Positions 24,505-32,768 of a stretch of 64,000 nt of DNA are shown here, piece after piece. Every line of letters starts with the position of its first letter. Within the stretch, counting starts at the first letter, position 1. The stretch comes from PALSA-1003 sp963791945. GTDB lineage: Bacteria > Pseudomonadota > Gammaproteobacteria > Burkholderiales > Casimicrobiaceae. Location of the stretch: positions 496,001 through 560,000 of the forward strand of contig CAWBUD010000002.1 in assembly GCA_963791945.1 (NCBI GenBank). The letters are read 5' to 3'. The translations under genes and the position numbers were made by a program. The notes below the pieces were generated by a model. The model made no database searches, was not told the origin of the DNA, and was given only the letters and a program-made list of their open reading frames with translations.

Positions 24505-24569
24505 AGGTCAAGTGCTATCGGCACAAGCGCTCTGCGCCGTTTCGTGCGATCCTCGTTTCCCGCTGCCCA

Positions 24570-25346
24570 ATGTTTGTAGATTCGCACTGCCACCTCGATT
24601 TTCCCGAGCTCTCGGGCAATCTCGCCGCGGTGCTCGAGGCGATGGCCGCCAATGATGTGACGCACGCGCTGTGCATCAGCGTGAACCTGCCGGACCTGCC
24701 TCGCGTGCTGCAGCTCGCGGTGGATCACGACAACCTCTACGCGAGTGCCGGCGTGCATCCCGACTATGCCGACACGCCCGACCCATCGGTCGACGAGCTC
24801 ACCGCGCTGGCGGCGCGCCCCAAGGTCGTCGCGATTGGCGAGACGGGACTCGACTACTATCGACTCACCGGCGATCTTTCCTGGCAGCGCGAGCGCTTTC
24901 GCCGGCACATCCGCGCCGCGCGCGAATGCGCGAAGCCGCTGGTGATCCATACCCGCTCCGCCGCCGCCGACACGCTCGCTATCATGCGCGAGGAGCGCGC
25001 CGGCGACGCGGGCGGCGTGATGCACTGCTTCACGGAGACCTGGGACGTCGCCCAGGCGGCGATCGAACTCGGCTTTCACATCTCGTTCTCGGGTATCGTC
25101 ACGTTCAAGAACGCGAAGGAGTTGAAGGACATCGCCCGGCGCGTTCCGCTCGACCGGATGCTGATCGAGACCGATTCGCCGTATCTCGCGCCCGTGCCGT
25201 TTCGCGGCAGGACCAATCAGCCTGCTTATGTGCGTCACGTCGCCGAAGAGATCGCGCGGCTCCGCGACGTCCCCGTCGCGGAGATCGCCGCCGCGACGTC
25301 CGCGAATTTCTTTCGCCTCTTCGGCGTGAGTCCGCATGCGGTTTGA
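24570..25346 (+). CDS. TatD-family metal-dependent hydrolase (YcfH-like)
   Basis: 258 residues, TIM-barrel amidohydrolase. Metal ligands are seen in FVDSHCHLDFPEL, GETGLDYY, LVIHTRSA, VMHCFTET and METDSPYLAPVP-like IETDSPYLAPVP. TatD proteins are divalent-metal deoxyribonucleases; the exact substrate of this YcfH-type member is not known. The end overlaps the ankyrin gene by 11 bp. Confidence 0.92.
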   Translation: MFVDSHCHLDFPELSGNLAAVLEAMAANDVTHALCISVNLPDLPRVLQLAVDHDNLYASAGVHPDYADTPDPSVDELTALAARPKVVAIGETGLDYYRLTGDLSWQRERFRRHIRAARECAKPLVIHTRSAAADTLAIMREERAGDAGGVMHCFTETWDVAQAAIELGFHISFSGIVTFKNAKELKDIARRVPLDRMLIETDSPYLAPVPFRGRTNQPAYVRHVAEEIARLRDVPVAEIAAATSANFFRLFGVSPHAV

Positions 25347-25992
25347 TTTTGGACGCGCCGGCTCGTGTCTCGCGCTCTTCGTGCTGGCACTCACGGCGCT
25401 CGCACCGGCGGCGCACGGCCAGGCGCTCTACGAGGCGTTCGTCCACGCGGTCGAGACCGACGACTCAGGCGAGGTGCGGGCAATGCTCGCCCGCGGGGTG
25501 GATCCGAATATCGTCGATCCGCATGGCGAGCCCGTGCTCGTCGTCGCGGCGCGCGCCGGCTGGGAGCGAACGGTCGATGCGCTCCTCGCTGCGGGCGCGA
25601 AGGTCGACGCCGCCAACACCTTCGGCGATCGGCCGATCATGGTCGCTGCCCTCGGCGGCCATCTCGCGATCGTGAAGACGCTGCTCGCCCGCGGCGCCGC
25701 GCTCGATGCGCCAGGGTGGACGCCGCTCATCTACGCCGCGACCAACGGTCACGACGACGTCGTGCGCTATCTACTGGATGCCGGCACCGCGATCGACGCC
25801 GCATCACCCAACGGCACGACCGCGCTCATGATGGCCGTGCGCGGCGGTCACAGCGAAACGGTCGAGCTGCTCCTTGCGCGCGGCGCCGACGTGAACCGGC
25901 GCAACCAGGACGGGGCGAGCGCGCTCGAGTGGGCGCAACGCGGCGGATTCGAAGCGATCGAAGCCACGCTCAAGCGCCGGGGCGCGCGGTAG
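25336..25992 (+). CDS. Secreted or periplasmic ankyrin-repeat protein
   Basis: 218 residues. An N-terminal signal peptide (about 1-29: basic start, LALFVLALTALAPA core, AHGQ cleavage region) is followed by about five ankyrin repeats, with clear copies such as GEPVLVVAARAGWERTVDALLAAGA, GWTPLIYAATNGHDDVVRYL and GTTALMMAVRGGHSETVELLL. Likely a periplasmic protein-binding scaffold; the partner is unknown. It overlaps tatD by 11 bp, and this linkage recurs in betaproteobacteria as far as I recall. Confidence 0.88.
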   Translation: MRFDFGRAGSCLALFVLALTALAPAAHGQALYEAFVHAVETDDSGEVRAMLARGVDPNIVDPHGEPVLVVAARAGWERTVDALLAAGAKVDAANTFGDRPIMVAALGGHLAIVKTLLARGAALDAPGWTPLIYAATNGHDDVVRYLLDAGTAIDAASPNGTTALMMAVRGGHSETVELLLARGADVNRRNQDGASALEWAQRGGFEAIEATLKRRGAR

Positions 25993-26062
25993 GGCGGCGA
26001 GCGAGACTGACGCCCGTCACGGCGTTTTCAAGAACGCGATCAGCTTCCCGGTGATCAGCGCG

Positions 26063-26350
26063 TCAGCGATTCGCCGGTCGTCTTGCGCGCCGGCGGCGAG
26101 CATCCTTGGGGTCAGCGAGCAGCGGTCGATACACTTCGACGCGATCGCCGTCGGCAAGGACGCGATCACGCTCGACGCGCCGGCCAAAGATGCCCACCGG
26201 CGAGCGCGCGACATCGAGCTGCGGATGCAGCGAAGCCAGGCCGGATTTCGCCAGGGCATCTGCCACGGTTGCGCCCGCGGGGAGGCGCAGCTCCGCTTCG
26301 GTCGCACGATCGGGCAACGCCAAAACGACCGTCACGCTGATCGCGGTCAC
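26063..26350 (-). CDS. rnfH: RnfH-family protein (UPF0125)
   Basis: 95 residues, ubiquitin-like beta-grasp. ISVTVVLALPDRATEAELRLPAGATVADAL, VGIFGRRVERDRVL and VEVYRPLLADPKDARRRRA match the RnfH/UPF0125 family. Function is not established. The start overlaps the ratA stop by 4 bp (ATGA), the usual ratA-rnfH pair divergent from smpB. Confidence 0.92.
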   Translation of the reverse strand: MTAISVTVVLALPDRATEAELRLPAGATVADALAKSGLASLHPQLDVARSPVGIFGRRVERDRVLADGDRVEVYRPLLADPKDARRRRARRPANR

Positions 26351-26814
26351 GCCGCACCGGAGGAAGACTCGGACCGTGGCGCGTCGCCGTAGATCTCTTC
26401 GGCCCGATGCACGAACGCGTCGACCAAAGTGTGCGCGATGCGGCTGAACACCGGTCCGATCAGGCGCTCCAGCATGGCCGTGGCGAACTCGTAGCCGAGG
26501 GCGAGCTCGACCTTGCTGCCGCTCGCGCCGAGGGCGGTGAACCGCCAGGTCCCGTCGAGATGACGGAAAGGCCCGGAACGCAGCGCGATCACGATGCGTT
26601 CGGGGCGCTCGATGCGGTTGGCGGTGGTGAAATTCGCCCGCACGCCGCGATAGCGGATCTCCAGACGCGCGATCGTTTCATCGGTCGTGCGCTCGAGAAT
26701 CGCCGCCCCGCCGCACCATGGCAGAAATTGCGGATAGTCCTCGACGCGCTCCACCAGATCGAACATCCGCTCCGCGCGGTAGGGCACGAGCACCGACTTC
26801 TGCACAGTGGCCAT
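26347..26814 (-). CDS. ratA: RatA/COQ10-like START-domain protein
   Basis: 155 residues, one polyketide cyclase/START domain. KSVLVPYRAERMFDLVERVEDYPQFLPWC is the family N terminus. E. coli RatA was described as a toxin blocking ribosomal subunit joining; mitochondrial COQ10 homologues bind ubiquinone, and a quinone-related role is as likely. The start at 26814 is 42 bp from the divergent smpB start. The reading frame extends upstream antisense to smpB but has no role. Confidence 0.92.
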   Translation of the reverse strand: MATVQKSVLVPYRAERMFDLVERVEDYPQFLPWCGGAAILERTTDETIARLEIRYRGVRANFTTANRIERPERIVIALRSGPFRHLDGTWRFTALGASGSKVELALGYEFATAMLERLIGPVFSRIAHTLVDAFVHRAEEIYGDAPRSESSSGAA

Positions 26815-26856
26815 TGCTACAATACCTTCCGCGCTACACCACGCTTCTCGAGCGGC

Positions 26857-27333
26857 ATGAGCATCGTCGAAAACAAAAAAGCCTATCACGACTATTTCGT
26901 CGAGGAGAAACTCGAGGCTGGCATCGCGCTCCAGGGCTGGGAAGTCAAGGCGATCCGCGCCGGTCGGGCGCAGCTCAAGGAGGCGTATGTCGTTGTCAAG
27001 GGCGGTGAAATCGTGCTGCTCGGCGCGCACGTCACGCCGCTGCCGACGGCCTCGACGCATATCCGGCCCGATCCGACGCGTACCCGGAAGCTTCTGCTGC
27101 ATCGGCCGGAGATCAACCGGCTTATCGGCAAGGTCGAGCGCGCGGGGTACACGCTGACGCCGCTCGATCTTCATTACAGCAAGGGCCGCGTCAAGCTCGA
27201 AATCGGATTGGCGCGCGGCAAGAAGCAGTACGATAAGCGCGCGACCATCAAGGAACGCGAATGGAAGCGCGAGCAGCAGCGACTCCTGCGCGATCGTCCG
27301 GGCAGCGCACGCGCCACGCGCCCTCGGGGATGA
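26857..27333 (+). CDS. smpB: SsrA-binding protein SmpB
   Basis: 158 residues. NKKAYHDYFVEEKLEAGIAL, GWEVKAIRAGRAQLKEAYV, HIRPDPTRTRKLLLH and GRVKLEIGLARGKKQYDKR are SmpB signatures; the C-terminal tail with REWKREQQRLL enters the ribosomal mRNA channel. SmpB delivers tmRNA to stalled ribosomes. No ssrA gene is in the window. The stop overlaps the next gene (ATGA). Confidence 0.97.
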   Translation: MSIVENKKAYHDYFVEEKLEAGIALQGWEVKAIRAGRAQLKEAYVVVKGGEIVLLGAHVTPLPTASTHIRPDPTRTRKLLLHRPEINRLIGKVERAGYTLTPLDLHYSKGRVKLEIGLARGKKQYDKRATIKEREWKREQQRLLRDRPGSARATRPRG

Positions 27334-27869
27334 GGCGGCCTCGTGCCGGAGTGTCGTTGCGAGCGGCGACCGCCTCCGACGCGCCGGCGACGGCGGCAAT
27401 CTACGAGGAGCACGTGCGCACCGGGACGGCGACCTTCGAGCTCGATCCGCCCGACGCTGCGGAGATGGAGCGCCGCTGGCGAGACGTCACCGCGCTCGGC
27501 CTGCCGTACCTGGTGGCGGTCGCGGAGGACGAGGTCATCGCTTTCGCTTATGCCGGCCCGTATCGGCCGCGGCCGGCGTATCGCTTCACGGTCGAGGATT
27601 CGATCTACGTGCGCGCTGACGCCTGCGGACGGGGCATCGGCGGCGCATTGCTCGCCGAACTCATCGCCGCGGCCGAACGGGCCGGAGCGCGGCAAATGAT
27701 CGCGGTCATCGGCGACTCCGCCAACGCGCCGTCGATCCGGGTGCATGCCGCGCTCGGCTTCCATCACGTCGGGGTACTCGACAGCGTAGGCAACAAGTTC
27801 GCGCGCTGGCTCGACGTCGTGCTGATGCAGCGTGCGCTCGGACCGGGCAGCGGCTCCCCGGCGACATAA
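27330..27869 (+). CDS. GNAT N-acetyltransferase, phosphinothricin acetyltransferase-like
   Basis: 179 residues. LRAATASDAPATAAIYEEHV, TFELDPPDAAEMERRW, FAYAGPYRPRPAYRFTVEDSIYV, acetyl-CoA loop CGRGIGGALLAELI and ALGFHHVGVLDSVGNKFARW fit the PAT/bar (methionine sulfoximine / phosphinothricin) acetyltransferase group. The natural substrate is probably a toxic amino-acid analogue. The ATG overlaps the smpB stop, and the acyl-CoA ligase starts 2 bp after it. Confidence 0.9.
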   Translation: MRRPRAGVSLRAATASDAPATAAIYEEHVRTGTATFELDPPDAAEMERRWRDVTALGLPYLVAVAEDEVIAFAYAGPYRPRPAYRFTVEDSIYVRADACGRGIGGALLAELIAAAERAGARQMIAVIGDSANAPSIRVHAALGFHHVGVLDSVGNKFARWLDVVLMQRALGPGSGSPAT

Positions 27870-27871
27870 CG

Positions 27872-29500
27872 ATGGCCATCGAGCAACCCCCCGCATCGCT
27901 CGCGAAGAATCGGGCGAATTACGTGCCGCTGTCGCCGGTGCAGTTTCTCGAGCGCAGCGCATTCATCTGGCCGGACAAGATCGCCGTGAGGCACGGTGCG
28001 CTTGTGTACGCCTACCGGGAGTTCGAGGCGCGCTGCCGACGGCTCGCCTCGGCGCTGGCAAGTCAAGGCATCGGTCGCGGCGACACCGTCGCCGCCATGG
28101 CGCCCAACGTCCCGGCCTTGCTCGAGGCGCACTACGCAGTGCCGGCGCTGGGGGCGGTGCTCAACGCGCTCAACTACCGGCTCGACGCGAAGACGATCGC
28201 CTTCTGCCTCGCGCATGGCCGGGCGAAGGCGCTCATCACCGACGCGGAATTCGCGCCCACCATCGAGAACGCGCTGAAAGAGCTCGGTCGCGACCTGCTC
28301 GTCATCGACATCGACGATCCCGAAGGGCCCCGGGGCAAGGCGCTCGGCTCGAGGAGCTACGAGTCGCTGCTCGCCGAAGGCGATCCCGCTTTCGCGTGGC
28401 CCGGACCCGAGGACGAATGGGACTCGGCGTCGCTCCTCTACACCTCCGGCACCACCGGCGATCCCAAGGGCGTGGTCTACCATCATCGCGGCGCGTATCT
28501 CAACGCCCTCGCCAACGCGCTCGCGTTCGGCCTCAAGCCGGACAGCGTCTATCTGTGGACACTGCCGATGTTCCATTGCAACGGATGGACGTACACCTGG
28601 GCGGTGACCGCGGCAGGCGGCACGCACGTGTGTCTGAGGCGCGTCGAGCCCGCCCGCGTGTTCGCCGCGATCCGCGACCATGGCGTGACGCACCTTTGCG
28701 GCGCGCCGATCGTGCTCAACATGCTCGTGCACGCGCCCGCGCAAGACAAGATCCGGTTCGAGCAGACGGTCGACGTCGCAACCGGCGGCGCGGCGCCTCC
28801 CTCGGCGGTGATCGAGGCGATGGAGAAGCTGGGCTTTCGCGTGACGCATCTGTACGGCCTCACCGAATCGTACGGTCCGGCGACGCTGTGCGCGGCGCAG
28901 CCGAGCTGGGCGACACTCCCGCTCGACGAGCGAGCGCGGCGGATGGCGCGGCAGGGCGTGCCGATGCCGGCGCTTTCGAGGCTGACCGTCGCCGATCCGG
29001 AGACGGGCGCGCCGGTCCCTCGCGACGGGACCACGCTGGGCGAGGTCATGCTCCGCGGCAATACCGTGATGAAGGGCTATCTCGCCAACGAGAACGCGAC
29101 GGCGGCAGCGTTTCGAGCCGACTGGTTCCATACCGGCGATCTCGCGGTGTGGCATCCCGACAACTACATCGAGATCAAGGATCGCGCCAAGGACATCATC
29201 ATTTCCGGCGGCGAGAACATCAGCTCGCTGGAAATCGAGGAATGCCTCTATCGACACCCGTTGGTGATGGAGGCGGCCGTCGTGGCGCGGCCCGACGCGC
29301 ATTGGGGCGAATCGCCATGCGCCTTCGTGACGCTCAAGCCGGACGCGGCGTCGTTGACGGGCGAAGAGCTCATCGCCTGGTGTCGCGACCACCTCGCGCA
29401 CTTCAAGGTGCCGCGCACGATCGTCTTCGGCTCGCTGCCGAAGACCTCGACCGGCAAGATCCAGAAGTTCGTGCTGAGGGACCGGGCGAGGGGGCTCTGA
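27872..29500 (+). CDS. AMP-dependent acyl-CoA synthetase (medium/long-chain or DmdB-like)
   Basis: 542 residues, ANL superfamily. P-loop SLLYTSGTTGDPKGVVYHHRG, A5 motif THLYGLTESYGPA, WFHTGDLAVWHPDNYIEIKDR, hinge KDIIISGGENISSLEIEE and catalytic Lys in KTSTGKIQKF are all intact. It activates a carboxylic acid to acyl-AMP and then acyl-CoA. N-terminal features (NYVPLSPVQFLERSAFIWPDK) match AlkK / 3-methylmercaptopropionyl-CoA ligase-like enzymes, but chain-length preference cannot be read from sequence. It converges on the hpnD-like gene with 9 bp between. Confidence 0.88.
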   Translation: MAIEQPPASLAKNRANYVPLSPVQFLERSAFIWPDKIAVRHGALVYAYREFEARCRRLASALASQGIGRGDTVAAMAPNVPALLEAHYAVPALGAVLNALNYRLDAKTIAFCLAHGRAKALITDAEFAPTIENALKELGRDLLVIDIDDPEGPRGKALGSRSYESLLAEGDPAFAWPGPEDEWDSASLLYTSGTTGDPKGVVYHHRGAYLNALANALAFGLKPDSVYLWTLPMFHCNGWTYTWAVTAAGGTHVCLRRVEPARVFAAIRDHGVTHLCGAPIVLNMLVHAPAQDKIRFEQTVDVATGGAAPPSAVIEAMEKLGFRVTHLYGLTESYGPATLCAAQPSWATLPLDERARRMARQGVPMPALSRLTVADPETGAPVPRDGTTLGEVMLRGNTVMKGYLANENATAAAFRADWFHTGDLAVWHPDNYIEIKDRAKDIIISGGENISSLEIEECLYRHPLVMEAAVVARPDAHWGESPCAFVTLKPDAASLTGEELIAWCRDHLAHFKVPRTIVFGSLPKTSTGKIQKFVLRDRARGL

Positions 29501-29509
29501 AAGACGCCT

Positions 29510-30337
29510 TCAGCGCGAGGCTTTCCACGCGATCCAGACCTTGGCGAGCGGCGTGAGCGCGATCCGGCGATCGAGGACGCGAAAACCGTCGCGCTCGATC
29601 TCGGTGAGCAACGCTTGGCCGATCGCCGCGACGATAAGCCCGGGCCGCTGTAGGCGGCGGTCCGCCGCGGGCAGGGCGGCGAGCGCGCTCGCGTAGCGGC
29701 CGCGCGCCCGGCCAGCCTGGTGGGCCATCAGCGCGGAGAAGCCCGCCGCGGCATGCCGCCGCATCAGCTCGTTCGCGTCGACGCCGAAGCGCACGAGCTC
29801 GTCCTGCGGCAGATAGATGCGCCCGCGGCGCACGTCGGCGCCCGCATCGCGGATGATCGAGGTAAGCTGCAACGCGACGCCAAGCTCGCGCGCATAAGGT
29901 CGCATCGCCGCATCGCCGTCGCCGGCGATTGCCGCCGACATGAGCCAGACATTCCCGGCGACGCTGCGGCAATGCTCTTCGAGCGCCGCGAAGCTTGGAT
30001 AAGCCGGCCGCTCCAGATCCGTCGCTACGCCGTCGATCACGGATTCGAGGCAGGTCTGGGGCAGCTTGAACGCTGCGAGCGCCCGCGCGAGGGCCTGCGC
30101 CACCGGGTGCTGCGCCCGTCCCGAGACCGCCGCGTCGAGTTCCGCGCGCCACCAATCGAGCTTGAGACGCGCCACGCGCGGGTCGGCGACCTCGCGGGCG
30201 ACTTCGCGGACCTCCCGGCAGAACGCATGCACCGCGACCGTCGCCTGCCGCTTCGCCGGCGGCAGCACCCGCACGGCGTAGTAGAGACTGGAACCGGCGG
30301 GGGTGGCCTTCCGCGCGCAGTATTCGTCGGGGCTCAT
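29510..30337 (-). CDS. HpnD-like squalene/phytoene synthase family protein with degenerate active site
   Basis: 275 residues, full length. N-terminal SPDEYCARKATPAGSSLYYA and C-terminal GRIYLPQDELVRFGVD strongly match HpnD (presqualene diphosphate synthase). The first catalytic Asp motif, normally like FCREVDDVVDE, reads FCREVREVAREV: both metal-binding Asp are replaced by Arg. The second motif reads RDAGAD instead of RDVGED. No frameshift is seen. No other hopanoid genes are nearby. It may be a pseudoenzyme, comparable to the squalene-synthase-like complex I assembly factor NDUFAF6 of mitochondria (inference), rather than a working presqualene synthase. Confidence 0.8.
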   Translation of the reverse strand: MSPDEYCARKATPAGSSLYYAVRVLPPAKRQATVAVHAFCREVREVAREVADPRVARLKLDWWRAELDAAVSGRAQHPVAQALARALAAFKLPQTCLESVIDGVATDLERPAYPSFAALEEHCRSVAGNVWLMSAAIAGDGDAAMRPYARELGVALQLTSIIRDAGADVRRGRIYLPQDELVRFGVDANELMRRHAAAGFSALMAHQAGRARGRYASALAALPAADRRLQRPGLIVAAIGQALLTEIERDGFRVLDRRIALTPLAKVWIAWKASR

Positions 30338-30533
30338 CGCAGGGGCGCTGCTGCGAGTGCAGACCTGCGGTAATCGGCGGCAAATGCCGATGCCGGCGAT
30401 TTTCTCGTCAAAGTGGACGGTGGGAGCGGTCGGCGGATGCGGTCCCGGCTCGCGAAGCGTTCGAGCGCGTGCGACGATCGATGCCGCGCTTCCGGAGAGG
30501 CGCTTCGCGTGGCGTGACCCTGCCCGCTTGGGC

Positions 30534-30539
30534 TATACT
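30534..30539 (+). promoter_or_regulatory. Possible -10 for tRNA-Leu / trigger factor transcript
   Basis: TATACT lies 22 bp before the tRNA-Leu 5' end. No convincing -35 is seen at 16-18 bp. The rest of the 223-bp gap 30338-30560 shows no gene or repeat. Confidence 0.35.
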
Positions 30540-30555
30540 TGGCTGTTTAGCGAAC

Positions 30556-30645
<90 letters not shown>

Positions 30646-30737
30646 AGGCGCGCGGTTTTCACTGACTCGTTTTCTACCCGTTTTCCACCAAGAGCTCTCG
30701 CACGGCAGCAACCCAACATAGCAAGGAATCCGAACGC

Positions 30738-32042
30738 ATGCAAACAACACTGGAGACGTTGGGCCAGCTCGAGCGACGGCTGCACGTCGCGCTGCCGAAG
30801 GCACAGATCGAGGAGGAGATTCAGAAGCGCCTCGCACAGCTTGCGAAGACGGCGAAGGTTCCCGGCTTCCGGCCCGGCAAGGTGCCGCTCAAGATGGTGG
30901 CGCAGCAGTACGGCTCGAAGGTGCGCTCGGACGTGATCTCCGACACCGTGCAGGCGAGCCTCACCGACGCGCTGCGCACACAGAATCTGCGCGTCGCGGG
31001 CTTCCCGCGCATCGAGCCCAGACAGGACGTGGGCGAGGACGAGTTCGGGTTCTCGGCGGTATTCGAGATCTATCCGGAAATCAAGCTCGGCGACTTCGCC
31101 ACCGTGACCATAACCCGGCCGGTGGCCGAGGTGGCCCCGGCCGACGTCGATCGCACGATCGAGATCCTGCGCAAGCAGCGCGCGCATTTCCACCCGGTCA
31201 GCCGGCCCGCCCAGACCGGCGATCGCGCCATCGTGGATTTCACAGGCACGATCGACGGCGTGGAATTCGCGGGAGGCCAGGCACGCGATTTCGCGATCAC
31301 CCTCGGCGAAGGCAAGATGCTGCCCGGCTTCGAGAGCGCGCTCGAAGGCATGAGCCCGGGCGAGACGAAGAGCTTCGACCTCGTGTTTCCCGCCGATTAT
31401 CACGGCAAGGAAGTGGCCGGGCGTCAGGCCCGCTTCGAATTGACGTTGAAATCGCTCTCCGAGCCGCACCTGCCCGAGGTCGACGCGGAGTTCGCCCGGA
31501 ATTTCGGCATCGCCAGCGGCAGCCTGGAAGAGCTTCGCTCCGAGATCACGACCAATCTTTCCGTGGAGCTCAAGCGCAAAGTCGAAGGCGTGCTCAAGGA
31601 GCAGGTGATGCGGGCGTTGCTGACCACCAGCCAGCTCGTCGTGCCGAAGTCGCTGGTCGAGCTCGAGGCGCAGAGCTTGCGCGAGCGCACCGCGACCGAG
31701 CTCAAGAACCGGGGCGTGGAGACCCAGGATGAGTTGACGGTGGACGTGTTCCGGGCGCAGGCCGAGGAGAGGGTCGCCTTCAGTCTGGTCCTGAACGAGC
31801 TCGTGCGGCAGCATCAGCTGCAGGCGCGTCCGGAGCAGATTCGCACGCTTGTCGAGGAAGCGGCACAGAGCTTCGAGCAGCCCGACGCGGTGATCCGCTG
31901 GCATTACGAGCAGCCCGAGCGGCTGAACGAATACGAGGTGCGGGCGGTCGAACGCAACGTCATCGACTGGGCATTGCAGCGCGCGAACGTGCAGAACCAG
32001 CCCACGCCTTTCCTGGCACTGATGGAGCCCGCGGCGGCTTGA
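30738..32042 (+). CDS. tig: Trigger factor
   Basis: 434 residues. N-terminal ribosome-binding domain with GFRPGKVPLKMVAQQYG, FKBP-type prolyl isomerase domain (about 150-245) with GDRAIVDFTGTIDG and GEGKMLPGFESALEGM, and the helical C-terminal chaperone domain. It binds nascent chains at the ribosomal exit. The tig-clpP-clpX-lon order is the usual one. It begins 92 bp after tRNA-Leu; no terminator separates them. Confidence 0.97.
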   Translation: MQTTLETLGQLERRLHVALPKAQIEEEIQKRLAQLAKTAKVPGFRPGKVPLKMVAQQYGSKVRSDVISDTVQASLTDALRTQNLRVAGFPRIEPRQDVGEDEFGFSAVFEIYPEIKLGDFATVTITRPVAEVAPADVDRTIEILRKQRAHFHPVSRPAQTGDRAIVDFTGTIDGVEFAGGQARDFAITLGEGKMLPGFESALEGMSPGETKSFDLVFPADYHGKEVAGRQARFELTLKSLSEPHLPEVDAEFARNFGIASGSLEELRSEITTNLSVELKRKVEGVLKEQVMRALLTTSQLVVPKSLVELEAQSLRERTATELKNRGVETQDELTVDVFRAQAEERVAFSLVLNELVRQHQLQARPEQIRTLVEEAAQSFEQPDAVIRWHYEQPERLNEYEVRAVERNVIDWALQRANVQNQPTPFLALMEPAAA

Positions 32043-32099
32043 CCGAACCGGCCGGCGCGACCGGCGACAACCTACCTAGGCAACGTGGAAGAGCGAACC

Positions 32100-32717
32100 A
32101 TGAGCGAGAACAGGGCGGACGAACCGCGGGGACTGGGCCTCATCCCGATGGTGATCGAGCAGAGCGGCCGGGGCGAGCGGGCGTACGACATCTACTCGCG
32201 GCTCCTCAAGGAAAGGGTGATTTTCCTCGTCGGCCCCGTGGAGGAGACGACGGCCAATCTCGTCGTCGCACAGATGCTGTTCCTCGAGTCCGAAAACCCG
32301 GACAAGGACATCAACTTCTATATCAACTCCCCGGGCGGCTCGATCGCGGCCGGCTTCGCGATCTACGACACGATGCAGTTCATCAAGCCGGACGTTTCGA
32401 CATTGTGCGTGGGCATGGCCGCGAGCATGGGCGCGTTCCTGCTGGCCGCAGGGGCGAAAGGCAAGCGTTTTGCGCTGCCGAATTCCACCGTGCTCATCCA
32501 CCAGCCGCTGGGCGGATTCCAGGGGCAGGCCTCCGACATCGCGATTCACGCCAAGTACATCCTTTCGCTGCGGGAACGGCTCAATCGCCTGTTCGCGCAG
32601 CATACGGGCAAGCCGATCGGCCAAATCGAGCGCGATACCGACCGTGACAATTTCCTCACGCCCGACGAGGCTGTGGAATACGGACTGATCGATAAAGTCT
32701 TGCGGAGCAGGGCTTAA
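32100..32717 (+). CDS. clpP: ATP-dependent Clp protease proteolytic subunit
   Basis: 205 residues from ATG 32100, with GGAAGAG upstream as ribosome binding site; an in-frame GTG at 32085 would add five residues. Catalytic Ser in GMAASMGAFLLAAG, His in LIHQPLGG and Asp in RDTDRDNFL are present, with N-terminal LIPMVIEQSGRGERAYDIYSRLL. It forms the tetradecameric peptidase chamber fed by ClpX and ClpA. Confidence 0.98.
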   Translation: MSENRADEPRGLGLIPMVIEQSGRGERAYDIYSRLLKERVIFLVGPVEETTANLVVAQMLFLESENPDKDINFYINSPGGSIAAGFAIYDTMQFIKPDVSTLCVGMAASMGAFLLAAGAKGKRFALPNSTVLIHQPLGGFQGQASDIAIHAKYILSLRERLNRLFAQHTGKPIGQIERDTDRDNFLTPDEAVEYGLIDKVLRSRA

Positions 32718-32768
32718 GACCTGTAAAGTGTGATGAGACCCCGGCCGGGGGTTTCGAGAGGCAGGTGA

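Noticed and set aside
32739..32750. CCCCGGCCGGGG palindrome between clpP and clpX as a terminator
   Set aside because: It is fully self-complementary without a loop and has no U-tract, so it is not supported as a terminator.
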